Source: Nelumbo lutea (lineage: Eukaryota; Streptophyta; Magnoliopsida; Proteales; Nelumbonaceae). From it: 64,000 nucleotides of DNA. The stretch is from NCBI GenBank assembly GCA_022828595.1, contig JAKGHH010000002.1, positions 42,254,222 through 42,318,221 on the forward strand. Direction: 5' to 3'. Positions 24,729 through 30,974 of this stretch are shown in pieces. The position numbers were made by a program, and so were the translations under genes. The notes under the pieces are model-generated. The model ran no database searches, was not told where the DNA came from, and worked only from the letters and a program-made list of their open reading frames with translations. Numbering within the stretch: position 1 is the stretch's first letter; every line of letters begins with the position of its first letter.

Positions 24729-26930
24729 GTAACAATTATGATGATGAAAGTAATAACAATAATAATAAAGGTAATGGGTTTACCAATCAACTTCGATACT
24801 CTGATCTACTTCAGAGACTTCCAGCAGTTGCTTGACAGGATCTTGATCATAAAGAAACTTCAAGAATATAACTACAAGTTCGCTGGTAGCCAAAATTAAA
24901 AATATAATTAATGTGTATCATAATAAAGGCACAAGCAAAATAAGCTTACAAGTATATGGAGTATAAAAGGAACATCTCACATCTAACCTATTAAATGGTG
25001 GAAGCTGATCACTCGGTTCAGACATTAGCAGCTTTATACACTTTGAGAGCCAGGTAAAAAAATTTTGAAACTGAAAGAACAAATAACCTTCGTTTTAAAA
25101 GAAAAAGAATGATCTCACACTAATTATAATAGAAACAGCACTTATGACAAAATAACAATCATAATTGCACAAAGTCCCTTTGAAGAAAAGATTAAACCCA
25201 TAAGAGAATATGGAAAAATAACAAGCACCACCCTTAAATAACATTCAAATAGTTAATCTTCCATAAAGTCAGCCTTTCCCAAAGCTACTCTCAACGACTG
25301 ACAAATTATCTGAAGAGGTGAAGTGGGTAGTTGGTACTAGATGGGTTAAGAAGTCCAAGATGTCAATGAAACATTATATAAATACATGAGTAATATTCAA
25401 CCCCTTATCTGCATAGAACTCATCGATTTACTGATATAAAACCATGTTGTTTAAGCTTATCCACCATGAAGATCTTCCTAATGCCTGCCAACCATGCAAA
25501 GGCTTCCACTTTGTGTAATATATATACATCACAAATTACAAAAATTTTGTAGATATTAGAAGTATAATCAAATCTTAAGAGATAATTACTGTATCCGTAT
25601 GTATCCAAGATTTCAAGAAAAAGATGGTTGTATCCATATGTTTAGCACGTCCATGCCCATATCCTCATTTGCATAAGCCAACCAAAACTCCACCACAGCC
25701 AAGAATCAAGTCAAAATAATAAACATTAACGTATTACTTGCCCAGCTCAAGCGCCTTATTCCATACATCAGAAGTCACCTCCCTCTTTCACTACATATCA
25801 TCTCCCCAACAGGGGTAGGACTACTACTGAAATAGCCATAGCTTGAGAGGTAAATCACATATCCAACAGAAGAGCCATTTCCCTAACAATAACATACTTG
25901 GAAACCTCCATACAGAATATAAATCCAGGATCCTTCACATGGGAATATTACAAGAATTATACCTTTAACACAACAGCATCCTAAATAAGCTTGTCAACAC
26001 ACTTCAACTCTCAAGTTACTTGTACCTAAACGGAAAATAAAAAGTAGACAAGAACACCACAGAGCATCCATCTGGTTCCCTTTCTATGTTTGGTTTGAAG
26101 GAAAAGGTAGTTAAAGGAGGGGAAAATTAGGAGAACCTATACAAGTTTTGTAAAGGTTTCACTACCTTTCCCAACTTTTTCCTTCAAACCAAACAGTCTT
26201 AAGGGATCCTTGATTATAGAGAACCTAGGGGTCCTTAATCAGGTTAGACTCCCTACATGGATGGCAGATTCCACAATGCAAACATAACCTAGGTATCAAT
26301 CCCTATCTTGTTCCAAAAACAATTGTTTTTGTCAGAAAGACCCCCCTTTGGTGTTTATCCCAACCTGAGTGAGCCAATTCTCACACTGGACAGATGCCAC
26401 AACTTGACTGCATCAATAAGCCAGCAAAGAATAAAAAAAATAGACATTACAAAAAAAAGAGAAAAAAAATACATCAATTTTTGCCTAACATTAGCACAAA
26501 CTATCACAAAGTCTGCATAGTACAATGTAAGTTCCTCCAAGTCCTGCATACAAACAAGTTAAAAGCATGAATGGATAAACCTTACCATAATAATCTCAAG
26601 CAAAATATGTAACTATATCTTATGCTAAGTTGCAATCTTTATTGGTACAAGTAATAAGAAATGAAAATTTTCATTAAACAAAGGCTAAACTACTGCTTTC
26701 TAGTTTTTATATTTAATTCCTATTTAAAGCAGACAGAATCTAAAAGATACCTGGTAAATCACAGTAGTCAATACCCTCATAAATCGTTCAACATGTACAA
26801 GAAAAATACCAGCTTTTTCAGTAGCAACATCTATAAGCATTTCATCTAACCCAATACCCTGGTATCGTGTGCGCCATCTTGAAAGGCCTCTCAATTCTCC
26901 AATTCTAAATGCAATAATTTCTGCAGCGGG
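2196..26930 (-). CDS. APC4: Anaphase-promoting complex subunit 4, C-terminal half (nine exons)
   Basis: APC4 is a scaffold subunit of the anaphase-promoting complex/cyclosome, the nuclear E3 ubiquitin ligase that drives cyclin and securin destruction. Family members are roughly 750-800 residues: an N-terminal beta-propeller, then a helical-bundle insert, then the remaining C-terminal region. The window holds nine minus-strand exons (26751-26930, 24988-25070, 24784-24882, 11325-11429, 8539-8677, 5857-6084, 5624-5776, 3669-3750, 2196-2290). They total 1164 nt, or 387 residues plus TGA. All eight introns are GT-AG and the phases are consistent throughout. Diagnostic stretches include [27 protein letters not shown] and [18 protein letters not shown]. 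The intron between exons 3 and 4 is 13.35 kb because of copia insertions. The N-terminal half is not found up to 64000, so the gene is either split over a very long intron or truncated. Identification is from remembered family sequence, not a search. Confidence 0.92.
3034..3493 (+). mobile_element. 5'-truncated LINE (L1-type) 3' end
   Basis: The fragment consists of the end of an RNase H-like domain, a stop at 3358-3360, a short 3' UTR and an A-rich tail at 3485-3494. A degenerate 14-bp direct repeat (AGAATGGTAGAAAA at 3018-3031, AGAATAGAAGAAAA at 3494-3507, 12 of 14 matching) brackets it and is likely the target duplication. It sits in the APC4 intron between the last two exons, in antisense orientation. 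Confidence 0.7.
3040..3360 (+). pseudogene. LINE RNase H-like domain fragment
   Basis: This open frame of 106 codons matches the C-terminal RNase H-like (RVT_3) domain found at the end of plant L1 LINE ORF2 proteins. The visible segments are [28 protein letters not shown] and [13 protein letters not shown], which carry the acidic residues (Glu, Asp, Asp) expected of this fold. The first beta strands and the first catalytic Asp are missing because of 5' truncation, so it cannot be a working nuclease. The ATG at 3040 is incidental, since the true ORF2 start is lost. Confidence 0.75.
3669..3750 (-). CDS. APC4: APC4 exon 8 of 9 in window
   Basis: The exon follows acceptor CTTCTAG and ends at donor GTAAGT. 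It encodes [16 protein letters not shown] and PLAVS, leaving one base (G) that joins the last exon in phase. The adjoining introns are 1378 bp (with a LINE) and 1873 bp (with MITEs and LTR scraps). Confidence 0.93.
4000..4250 (+). pseudogene. Retrotransposon gag zinc-knuckle remnant
   Basis: One frame reads [11 protein letters not shown], which resembles the second half of a CCHC zinc knuckle as in Ty3/gypsy gag proteins, followed after a stop by [20 protein letters not shown]. The first half is frameshifted. It is only a fragment, and family assignment rests on this short motif. Confidence 0.45.
4250..4436 (-). repeat. Copia-type LTR remnant
   Basis: Read on the minus strand, CTTGAGGAG (a polypurine tract) is followed by TGTTGATAAATATATG, the usual layout at the start of a 3' LTR. 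A CT-rich stretch typical of R-U5 follows. The distal end near 4250 is a guess, and no partner LTR was seen. Confidence 0.45.
4672..5326. mobile_element. MITE with CTTAA target duplication, host of a second MITE
   Basis: The terminal repeats are GTGCTGTTTGGCAA at the left and TTGCCAAACGCCAC at the right (12 of 14 complementary; the inner part of the right end is read after removing the nested element). CTTAA flanks both ends, at 4667-4671 and 5327-5331. Removing the nested hAT-like MITE and its 8-bp duplication leaves an element of about 321 bp. No coding capacity is seen. Confidence 0.7.
4989..5314. mobile_element. Nested hAT-type MITE
   Basis: The ends are TAGGGGTGG and CCACCCCTA, perfect 9-bp terminal inverted repeats. 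The flanks GCCAAACA (4981-4988) and GCCAAACG (5315-5322) form an 8-bp target duplication with one mismatch; 8 bp is the hAT signature. The 326-bp body is built of GAGCTCG-like palindromic units at both ends around an AT-rich core with a (TA)n run near 5163-5192. Confidence 0.85.
5624..5776 (-). CDS. APC4: APC4 exon 7 of 9 in window
   Basis: This is a 51-codon exon in phase 0 on both sides, with acceptor GGAACAG and donor GTACTT. It encodes [10 protein letters not shown] and [16 protein letters not shown], both typical of the C-terminal region of plant APC4. An 80-bp intron separates it from exon 6. Confidence 0.94.
5857..6084 (-). CDS. APC4: APC4 exon 6 of 9 in window
   Basis: This is a 76-codon exon in phase 0 on both sides, with acceptor TTGCCAG and donor GTAATG. 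It encodes [33 protein letters not shown] and CVDLSLYK, strongly conserved wording in plant APC4. The first dozen codons ([14 protein letters not shown]) are in a part of the family that varies between species. Confidence 0.94.
6085..7780. other. Intron sequence without genes
   Basis: This is part of the 2454-bp APC4 intron between exons 5 and 6. It is AT-rich, and I see no credible coding exon. At about 6640-6830 there is a second copy of the dispersed GATACG-rich repeat (GACCAAAAGATACGATACAA). Around 6270-7040, GATATTTGAGAAATC-like and AATTTCACC-like scraps suggest old repeat sequence. Confidence 0.5.
7780..8228 (+). mobile_element. Copia 3' end remnant (RNase H tail plus LTR)
   Basis: The plus-strand frame reads [19 protein letters not shown], which matches the C-terminal end of copia RNase H domains (the usual pattern is HV-S-x-QLAD-LTK). 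A purine tract GAGGGGAAG follows, then TGTAGAGATGAAG at 8054, an LTR start. The LTR probably ends near CAACA at 8224-8228. The rest of the element is missing. It lies in an APC4 intron in antisense orientation. Confidence 0.6.
8539..8677 (-). CDS. APC4: APC4 exon 5 of 9 in window
   Basis: The exon starts after acceptor CAACTTCAG with one base that finishes a Ser codon, and ends in phase 0 at donor GTATTG. It encodes [24 protein letters not shown] and PTSISYYK. The wording FKxAFxMPFTTIS is a strong APC4 marker. Confidence 0.94.
9915..10600. repeat. Diverged direct repeats around GGTTGACACATTTGACC
   Basis: The phrase GGTTGA-CC-ATTTGACC plus GGTTGAATTG recurs near 9945 and 10530. The segment GTTGACCTGC-GCCA followed by an AT-rich stretch with ATTAATATAAAA-TTAGA recurs near 9971-10090 and 10290-10435. 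The unit is roughly 320 bp. Between them, about 10170-10262, GGTTTGGTTTGTTCGGTTTT and its inverse ACCAAACCAAA form an imperfect inverted repeat. Confidence 0.45.
10730..10985. repeat. Diverged tandem repeat
   Basis: Two copies (about 10730-10830 and 10870-10985) share TTAATATAA-GTTTAATG, GAGGTGAA and AGAG-GACCAAATT-CAAAATAAGG in order. GAGAGAGAATGGAAGTT also occurs twice just upstream (10631-10650 and 10717-10734). No gene is seen. Confidence 0.5.
11325..11429 (-). CDS. APC4: APC4 exon 4 of 9 in window
   Basis: The exon runs from acceptor GTTACAG to donor GTAACT. It encodes [17 protein letters not shown] and LAKEFEQME, with one base at the start and two at the end that complete split codons with its neighbours. 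It is the first exon after the 13.35-kb transposon-filled intron and joins exon 3 in frame, so the insertion has not disturbed the reading frame. Confidence 0.94.
12047..12319 (+). repeat. Element O 5' LTR
   Basis: The 273-bp LTR begins TGTTGG and ends GCAACA. It is longer than its partner because of a 26-bp near-duplicate of GGCAAATTAAGAAA near the start. The sequence TTTATTTAAGTTGTATG near 12240 is AT-rich, but I cannot place the transcription start. Confidence 0.93.
12320..12331 (+). promoter_or_regulatory. Element O primer-binding site
   Basis: TGGTATCAGAGC abuts the LTR and is complementary to the 3' end of plant initiator tRNA-Met, the usual copia primer. Confidence 0.93.
12346..13375 (+). 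pseudogene. Element O gag
   Basis: The first frame (12346-13035, 229 residues, ATG shortly after the primer site) matches the copia-type gag family: [18 protein letters not shown] near residue 45, then [20 protein letters not shown] and the helical UBN2-like region. It ends at a stop at 13033-13035, after which the frame shifts. The zinc knuckle appears in another frame (13109-13372) as [16 protein letters not shown]. The first Cys of the CX2CX4HX4C pattern is Phe, so nucleic-acid binding would be impaired. The gag protein would form the virus-like particle if intact. Confidence 0.88.
13440..14859 (+). pseudogene. Element O protease and integrase
   Basis: The protease active-site region reads [12 protein letters not shown] at about 13470-13505, where copia enzymes have DSGA, so the flap-side Gly is Ser. 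A GAG-pre-integrase segment, [20 protein letters not shown], follows (13754-13996). The integrase core is split over three frames: the HSDVWGP region (about 14060), RSDGKEFF, then QQNGVAERK (14177-14404), and a C-terminal part with [16 protein letters not shown] (14464-14859). The DD(35)E residues are readable, but stops at 13994, 14402 and 14857 and frameshifts break the gene. Confidence 0.85.
15272..15766 (+). pseudogene. Element O reverse transcriptase, 5' part
   Basis: The open frame 15272-15655 carries [48 protein letters not shown] and [12 protein letters not shown], the fingers and palm start of a copia reverse transcriptase. A TAA at 15653-15655 replaces a Glu codon (GAA). The frame then continues to the tryptophan-rich AWFER segment, where element A interrupts it at 15766. 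Confidence 0.9.
15767..16125 (+). repeat. Element A 5' LTR
   Basis: The 359-bp LTR begins TGTAGAGAACACTGATGTGG and ends ATACT rather than the usual CA. A TATA box, CTATAAATATT, lies near 15963-15973, followed by a GGCGGCGGCAG stretch shared with the B-family LTRs. Confidence 0.93.
16126..16138 (+). promoter_or_regulatory. Element A primer-binding site
   Basis: TGGTATCAGAGCC directly follows the LTR with no spacer and is complementary to initiator tRNA-Met. Confidence 0.93.
16825..17690 (+). pseudogene. Element A gag
   Basis: The ATG at 16825 opens [13 protein letters not shown], with [19 protein letters not shown] next. A deletion around 16990-17010 shifts the frame, which continues at 16964-17305 ([17 protein letters not shown], then [18 protein letters not shown]) to an in-frame TAG at 17303. 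The rest (from 17336) holds [15 protein letters not shown] and an intact zinc knuckle, [16 protein letters not shown]. The leader from 16139 to 16824 is non-coding. The gene would encode the particle protein if the breaks were absent. Confidence 0.9.
17880..19336 (+). pseudogene. Element A protease and integrase
   Basis: The protease motif [11 protein letters not shown] is intact (about 17890). A GAG-pre-integrase segment, [18 protein letters not shown], leads into the integrase. The first catalytic Asp of the DD(35)E triad is Asn (HTNVWEP, where the B copies have HTDVWGP). TAA at 18569-18571 interrupts the core, and the frame resumes at 18575 with [10 protein letters not shown] (second Asp) and [12 protein letters not shown] (Glu kept). 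The C-terminal region has [16 protein letters not shown] and [10 protein letters not shown] and stops at 19334-19336. Integration activity would be lost through both the stop and the Asp change. Confidence 0.9.
19347..20365 (+). pseudogene. Element A reverse transcriptase
   Basis: After a frameshifted linker (about 19347-19624), the frame at 19625-20365 carries [39 protein letters not shown] and the polymerase active-site box. That box reads YVNDIVV instead of YVDDIVV, so the second catalytic Asp pair is altered. The frame ends at TAG 20363-20365 near the start of the connection segment. Confidence 0.9.
20371..21167 (+). pseudogene. Element A reverse transcriptase end and RNase H
   Basis: The first short frame (20371-20607) has [12 protein letters not shown]. 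After a one-base shift, 20484-21167 carries [20 protein letters not shown], then the RNase H domain with [29 protein letters not shown] and [14 protein letters not shown]. The acidic residues of the RNase H site are readable. The coding end runs into the polypurine tract at 21144-21152. Confidence 0.9.
21153..21523 (+). repeat. Element A 3' LTR
   Basis: The 371-bp LTR begins TGTAGAGAACACTAATGTGG and ends GACTAGT, aligned with the 5' LTR end GAATACT. It is longer than the 5' copy through small insertions in the CT-rich part. TATA box CTATAAATATT near 21351-21361. Confidence 0.92.
21529..22587 (+). pseudogene. Element O reverse transcriptase end and RNase H
   Basis: This is the continuation of O's reverse transcriptase after element A. 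The sequence includes [19 protein letters not shown] (the active-site box is YVED, where copia enzymes have YVDD), then [20 protein letters not shown] and [19 protein letters not shown] (21749-21982). RNase H (21979-22587) has [34 protein letters not shown] and [16 protein letters not shown]. It ends in TGA inside the polypurine tract. Frameshifts separate the pieces. Confidence 0.9.
22595..22839 (+). repeat. Element O 3' LTR
   Basis: The 245-bp LTR begins TGTCGACAAATTAAG and ends GCAACA, followed by the GTAGT target duplication. It lacks the 26-bp internal near-duplicate found in the 5' LTR, so that duplication arose in the 5' copy after insertion or was lost here. Confidence 0.93.
22845..23800 (-). 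pseudogene. LINE ORF1-like (DUF4283-type) remnant
   Basis: A minus-strand frame at 23474-23776 contains [14 protein letters not shown] and [18 protein letters not shown]. This resembles the LINE ORF1 / DUF4283 pattern (a 'lpxhlW...F..IG...G..i.vd' block followed by a 'grslPg' block). Surrounding sequence has no clean frame. Assignment is by pattern only. Confidence 0.45.
23800..24783. other. Intron sequence with a trinucleotide microsatellite
   Basis: This is the right-hand part of the 13.35-kb APC4 intron. A (TAA)n run of about ten units lies near 24699-24728, with ATG-rich and AAT-rich surroundings. Around 24240-24370 GGTGCACCTAGGCACA-like wording resembles old dispersed repeats. No exon is seen. 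Confidence 0.5.
24784..24882 (-). CDS. APC4: APC4 exon 3 of 9 in window
   Basis: The exon follows acceptor GCTACCAG and ends at donor GTAAAC. It encodes [19 protein letters not shown] and [14 protein letters not shown]. The codon split with exon 4 across the 13.35-kb intron is TG/G, giving Trp where I would expect Leu from family memory; one base change (TTG to TGG) explains it. Confidence 0.94.
24988..25070 (-). CDS. APC4: APC4 exon 2 of 9 in window
   Basis: The exon starts in phase 0 after acceptor CTTTCAG and ends with two bases of a Ser codon at donor GTTAGA. It encodes [19 protein letters not shown], part of the helical region of APC4. A 105-bp intron separates it from exon 3. Confidence 0.94.
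25420..25608 (-). pseudogene. LINE zf-RVT remnant
   Basis: The minus-strand frame contains [20 protein letters not shown] and [11 protein letters not shown], which resembles the zinc-binding region after plant LINE reverse transcriptases (pattern 'K-fFaWl...ki.T.d.L...G.....C'). It is a short piece in the intron between APC4 exons 1 and 2. Confidence 0.5.
26097..26195. mobile_element. Short MITE with 19-bp inverted ends
   Basis: TGTTTGGTTTGAAGGAAAA at 26097-26115 is the exact reverse complement of 26177-26195. The element is 99 bp with no coding capacity. I could not settle the target duplication. Confidence 0.65.
26751..26930 (-). CDS. APC4: APC4 exon 1 of 9 in window (most upstream found)
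   Basis: This is a 60-codon exon in phase 0 on both sides, with acceptor TTTTCTAG and donor GTATCT. It encodes [22 protein letters not shown] and VERFMRVL, the conserved central region of plant APC4. Roughly the first half of the protein, including the beta-propeller, must lie upstream (rightward). No such exon is visible between 26931 and 64000. Confidence 0.94.
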
Positions 26931-27204
26931 CTAGAAAATGAATAATTGAAATATCAATTTTCACACACACCCTTGTTGCAAGGATCTAAACAAGACAATA
27001 TCAATAAACTTTAACATATATAAAGTTAAACGATTCTAGAAGAAGAATAGATTACTGCAAATAGAATGCTCCAAAAGAGAAAGGAAGATAAAAGAAAATT
27101 TGGGCCAAGTACTTAAAGACAGAAATGTGCTAAATGGAACTTAAACGATTACATAATTTCTACATGAATAACTCTGAGTTCAGATGCATATGAGTGCATG
27201 GTTC
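26931..27204. other. Intron sequence, nothing recognised
   Basis: AT-rich sequence just upstream of the first visible APC4 exon. No exon, LTR or repeat boundary is evident before the dispersed repeat at 27205. Confidence 0.5.
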
Positions 27205-27370
27205 AAAGTACCGATACACCTCTGTGTATTGGCACTTTGAATGATAGTCCCCCCCACCCTTTTTTTAGTTTTCTTTAAATTTTAGTTTTAAACAGGTGTA
27301 TCGAAAACCAAAAGATACGATAAGATACGCCCAATACGGGGCATATCATATCGAAATTTTGGTCCTTGTA
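27205..27370. repeat. Dispersed GATACG-rich repeat, copy 3
   Basis: The sequence begins GGTTCAAAGTACCGATACAC and later has AAAAGATACGATAAGATACG and GGGGCATATCATATCG. It is related to the stretches at about 690-940 and 6640-6830. Element C appears to begin directly at its right edge. Confidence 0.4.
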
Positions 27371-27778
27371 TGTGTGCTAAGAGAAAATATTCTAACATTT
27401 GTGTATACATATTTATATTGTTATGGTTATTATCCAATAGTTGCAAATCACACCAGCAATAAATCTGAAATTAAGCCAAAAGAAAAGAAAAAAGAGGAAA
27501 AAGAGATTCAAAAGGAGGAAGAAGAGAATGGAAAAAAAGGGAAGAGAAAGAGAGCTAATCGTGTCTCTCTTTGTCACTCAATTGAATTATATATGCTGAA
27601 TATCGAAAAGATATAAATTAAATCAGTGCCCCTAACAAGACAGCTGACCAAAAAACAAAAGAAATAACAAGTATTAAGGCCCACAAAGAAGGCCCACTAC
27701 AGCTGAAATAAAACTGATGAATAAAGAAAGAAAACTAAAGCCCACTTGACCCAATCTCTCCACACTTCCCCTCATGCT

Positions 27779-29300
27779 GAGTTTAGATGTCAATCATGCC
27801 CATCTTGTTTACGTAGTGTTGTAACTTCACCTTAGGAACTCCCTTGGTCAAAATATCCGCTAGCTGCTCTTCTAAACAAATGAAAAGAAGATACACTTCC
27901 CCTAAAGTTACTCTCTCGTATGAAGTGTTTGTCTACCTCAATGTGCTTAGCTTTGTCATGCTGAACCAAATTATAAGCAATATTAATAGCAATCTATTAT
28001 CACAATACGACATCAAGGGCCTATCAAAAGTAATACCCATCTCCTCTAGGAGAGATCTAAGCCATAACAACTATGAAACCCCATGGGCAATAACCCTATA
28101 CACTGCATCAGTTGAAGATTGAGCTACCACAAACTACTTCTTACTCCTCTAGGAAACAATATTTCCAGCTACCATAGCACAACAATCTGATGTGGATCAA
28201 CTGTCATCTATACTATCTGAACAATCAATATCTGTATAGGTGCCACGAAGTCAAATAGGCCTCTAACTTTATATGTCCATGCTTGGCAAAGAATATACCC
28301 TTTCCAAGAGTTCCCTTAAGATAATATAGCACCCTTTAAGCAGCAGCCATATGTGTCTCTAGGGGCATGCATAAATTGGCTAATCACAATCACAACATAT
28401 GAAATGTCTAGTCATGTCATACAAAGGTATAGGAGATTCCCCAATAATCTCTGAAATGCTCCCCTATCAGTTAAGAGCTCACCAACATTAGTTGAGAGCT
28501 TATGATTCAAATCAATAGGAGTAGAAGCAAGTTTTTTTACCAAGCTTCCTAGCCTTAGTGGGATGATCCAACACATACTTCCACTAGGAGATGAAGATGC
28601 CTTCTTTGGATCTAGCAACTATAATTCCCAAGAAATATTGCAACTCCCCCAAGTCTTTGATCTCAAAATCAAAATTAAGGAACCTCTTGAGATCATCAAC
28701 TTCCTTTGGATCACACTGCCAGTAACAACAATATCATCAACATAAACAATGAGGAAGGTGACCCAAGTATCTCTCCTCTTAACAAAAAGGGCAAGATTTG
28801 ATTGAGTCTAAGTGTAACTAAACTAAACAAGGGCAGCATTGAACCTATCAAACCAACCACGTGGAGATTGTTTCAATCCATAAATTGACTTCTTTAGCTT
28901 GCATACCTTACCTTGCATCTCCTTACCATACATACCAAGGGGAAGGGACATAGACACTTCTTCAATTAGATCATTATTCAAGAACGCATTCTTCATGTCA
29001 AACTGATAAAGGGGTCAATCACAACTCACTGCCAAAAACAATAGAACCCTCACAAAAGTCATTCATCCACTAAAGAGAAGGTCTCCGTATAATCTATTAC
29101 ATACACCAAAGTTTAACTCTTGGCAACAAGTCATGCCCTACACCTCTCAATCTCATCAGCATGGTACTTGATGGTGTCAACCCACTTATAACCAATAGGC
29201 TCCTCCCAGTAGGCAAGTTGACAATGTCCTATGTATTGTTCTTATGAATGCTTATATTTGAATTCTCATAGCATCTTTCCACTCTGGTTTGGCCAAGGTT
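27779..29300 (-). pseudogene. Element C reverse transcriptase and RNase H remnants
   Basis: Readable pieces on the minus strand include LASTPIDLNHKLSTNVGEL and FQRLLGNLLYLCMT (28412-28618), the connection region after the polymerase. Further pieces cover the VYVDDIVVT-like box (about 28740), QSPRGWFDRF-like sequence (about 28860) and the KNAFLNNDLIEE-like segment (about 28980). RNase H pieces run down to 27780. Many stops and frameshifts are present; no product is expected. Confidence 0.8.
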
Positions 29301-29499
29301 TGAGTTACAAACTTGGGAATGGGTTGAGAGAAAATAGAGGCTAGGAAAGAATAGTAGGAAAGGGACAACAATATGTACGAAAAGTGTTAAATGCAATGAG
29401 CTATACATTTCCTCTTACCTAACCTCACAAAAATGGGTAGGTCAAGGTCTGGGAGGAAAGTAGTAGAAATGGTGGTGTTGGAAATGTCCTCTCTTCAGT

Positions 29500-30590
29500 G
29501 ACTGGAAGCACCTGGGGCTCAACTAGAGGTGAAGGAACAACCTGTGCATGCCTTTGTCTTTGCCATTGGCACCATCTCTGAACAATAGGATGAATGATAA
29601 ACAAAAGTGCTAGTAGGAGGAGGAATAGAAATGAGAGAGTTGGGAGGAGAATAAGACTCCATCACAAGAATAGAAAGAATTGTAGAGGGCTCAACAAAAG
29701 GTTCAACAGGTGCTAGCAAGCAAAGGGGTGAAGTAAACATCTCAAGAAAGCACTCCCCCTCAGAAGAATGACTATAAAAAACAATGGACTCCACAAAGGT
29801 GACATCCATAGAAACAAACCTAGTGCAACTAATGAATCAAAACAACACAAACCTTCTATGTGGATGAATAACCAAGGAAGATACACTTTTGGGCCTTGGG
29901 TTCAAACTTGTGTATCTAGGAACTAGGAATATGTACATAACAGCTCAAACCAAAGAAACATAGAGGAATAGAGAAGATATCAACATTTGGAAAGAGGACA
30001 CTAAAAGGAGACTTAAACCGCAAGGCCCGAGAAGGCATATGGTTAATATAATAGGTGGTTGTTATGATGGCATCACCCAGAATATCATAGGATAAGGGTA
30101 GCAAAAAGAATGCTCCTCTCCCAGCAACTTCCACAACGTGTCAGTAATTCCTCTCTACTACTTCGTCTTGTTGTAGAGTACAAGCACAAGAGCTCTAATG
30201 CACAATCCCAAAATTTTCAAAATAGAAGGCAAGATCTTTCTCAAAATATTTCTTAGCAATGTCTGATCGAAAAATTTTTGATGCAGGTATCAAACTAGGT
30301 GAGTACATATCAATGGAATTGTTTCACAAGCTTAGGCACCCATACAAGCCAGGTATATCGTGAAAATCATCAGAAAACATAACGGAATTTTTTATAGCCA
30401 CCCATACAGGGCAAATGATAGGGCCCCAAACAATATTAAAGGGAATAGTAGATCTTATGGAATAAGAGTTTTTACAACGCTTAAGAACAAGCAAGACACA
30501 ACATAGACTCAACAAACTTACTCCTTTAAACAATGTTGGAAACAATAAACCTAATGAAGAAAATGACAGATGACCTAACCAAAAATGGCA
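29500..30590 (-). pseudogene. Element C integrase remnants
   Basis: The GAG-pre-integrase segment MLCHFWLGHLSFSSLGLLFP is at 30324-30596, followed by KNSYSIRSTIPFNIVWGP. The core continues with LGDAIITTTYYINHMPSRAL (29916-30134) and the C-terminal DVTFVESIVFYSHSSEGECF (29519-29809). It is broken by stops. Its 5' end is the B insertion point. Confidence 0.8.
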
Positions 30591-30595
30591 TAACA

Positions 30596-30962
30596 TGTAG
30601 AGAACACTGATGTGGGCCCCACAGCTACAGTCCCACTGTGTTCGTAGGGTAGGTGTTCTAGTCTTCCTAGGGTTAGCTATTGGTCATTTAGTTGTTTCAG
30701 TTGTTATTTATTTCAGTCTTATTTTTGCTCTATTTGTTATGTAAAGACTAAGGGCAGATCTGTCCTTTCCATGTAATGAGCATAACCTATAATTATTAAT
30801 TAAAGTGGTGGCGGCAGGTCATCAAGCTTCTGCTCCTCCTTTTCAACTCTTGTGTCTACTGCTTCTCCTCCCTCTTCCTCCTCTTTTCTCTTACCTTTCT
30901 TCTTACTGTCGAACCTGAAATCCCATAGTAATCAAGAATGATAACAGTCCTAAACTTCTACT
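30596..30962 (+). repeat. Element B copy 1, 5' LTR
   Basis: The 367-bp LTR begins TGTAGAGAACACTGATGTGG and ends TTCTACT, directly followed by the primer-binding site. The TATA region reads CCTATAATTATTAA here, against CCTATAAATATTAA in the 3' LTR. Confidence 0.93.
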
Positions 30963-30974
30963 TGGTATCAGAGC
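30963..30974 (+). promoter_or_regulatory. Element B copy 1 primer-binding site
   Basis: TGGTATCAGAGC immediately after the LTR, complementary to initiator tRNA-Met. Confidence 0.92.

Larger units (their letters stand above)
27371..30595 (-). mobile_element. Copia element C, copy 1 (3' part)
   Basis: A minus-strand copia element. The probable 3' LTR (27371-27764) begins TGTGGAGAGATTGG on the minus strand after purine tract GAGGGGAAG, and may end CACACA at 27371. Upstream on the minus strand come RNase H, reverse transcriptase and integrase remnants up to 30595, where element B interrupts it. The interrupted remainder continues beyond B at 36466 until the gap at 36556. The orientation is the same as APC4. 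Confidence 0.8.

Noticed and set aside
24548..24790. Isoleucine-rich minus-strand frame
   Set aside because: It is the translation of the trinucleotide microsatellite, not a membrane protein.
26480..26549. Possible APC4 exon between exons 1 and 2 (AG-bordered stretch reading [18 protein letters not shown] on the minus strand, followed by GT)
   Set aside because: Exons 1 and 2 join in phase with wording that matches the family directly (VIYQ then FQNFFTW), so an extra exon here would insert unmatched residues.
27764..30595. Interpretation of C as a host gene with introns
   Set aside because: The pieces are copia integrase, reverse transcriptase and RNase H in the expected order after an LTR and purine tract.
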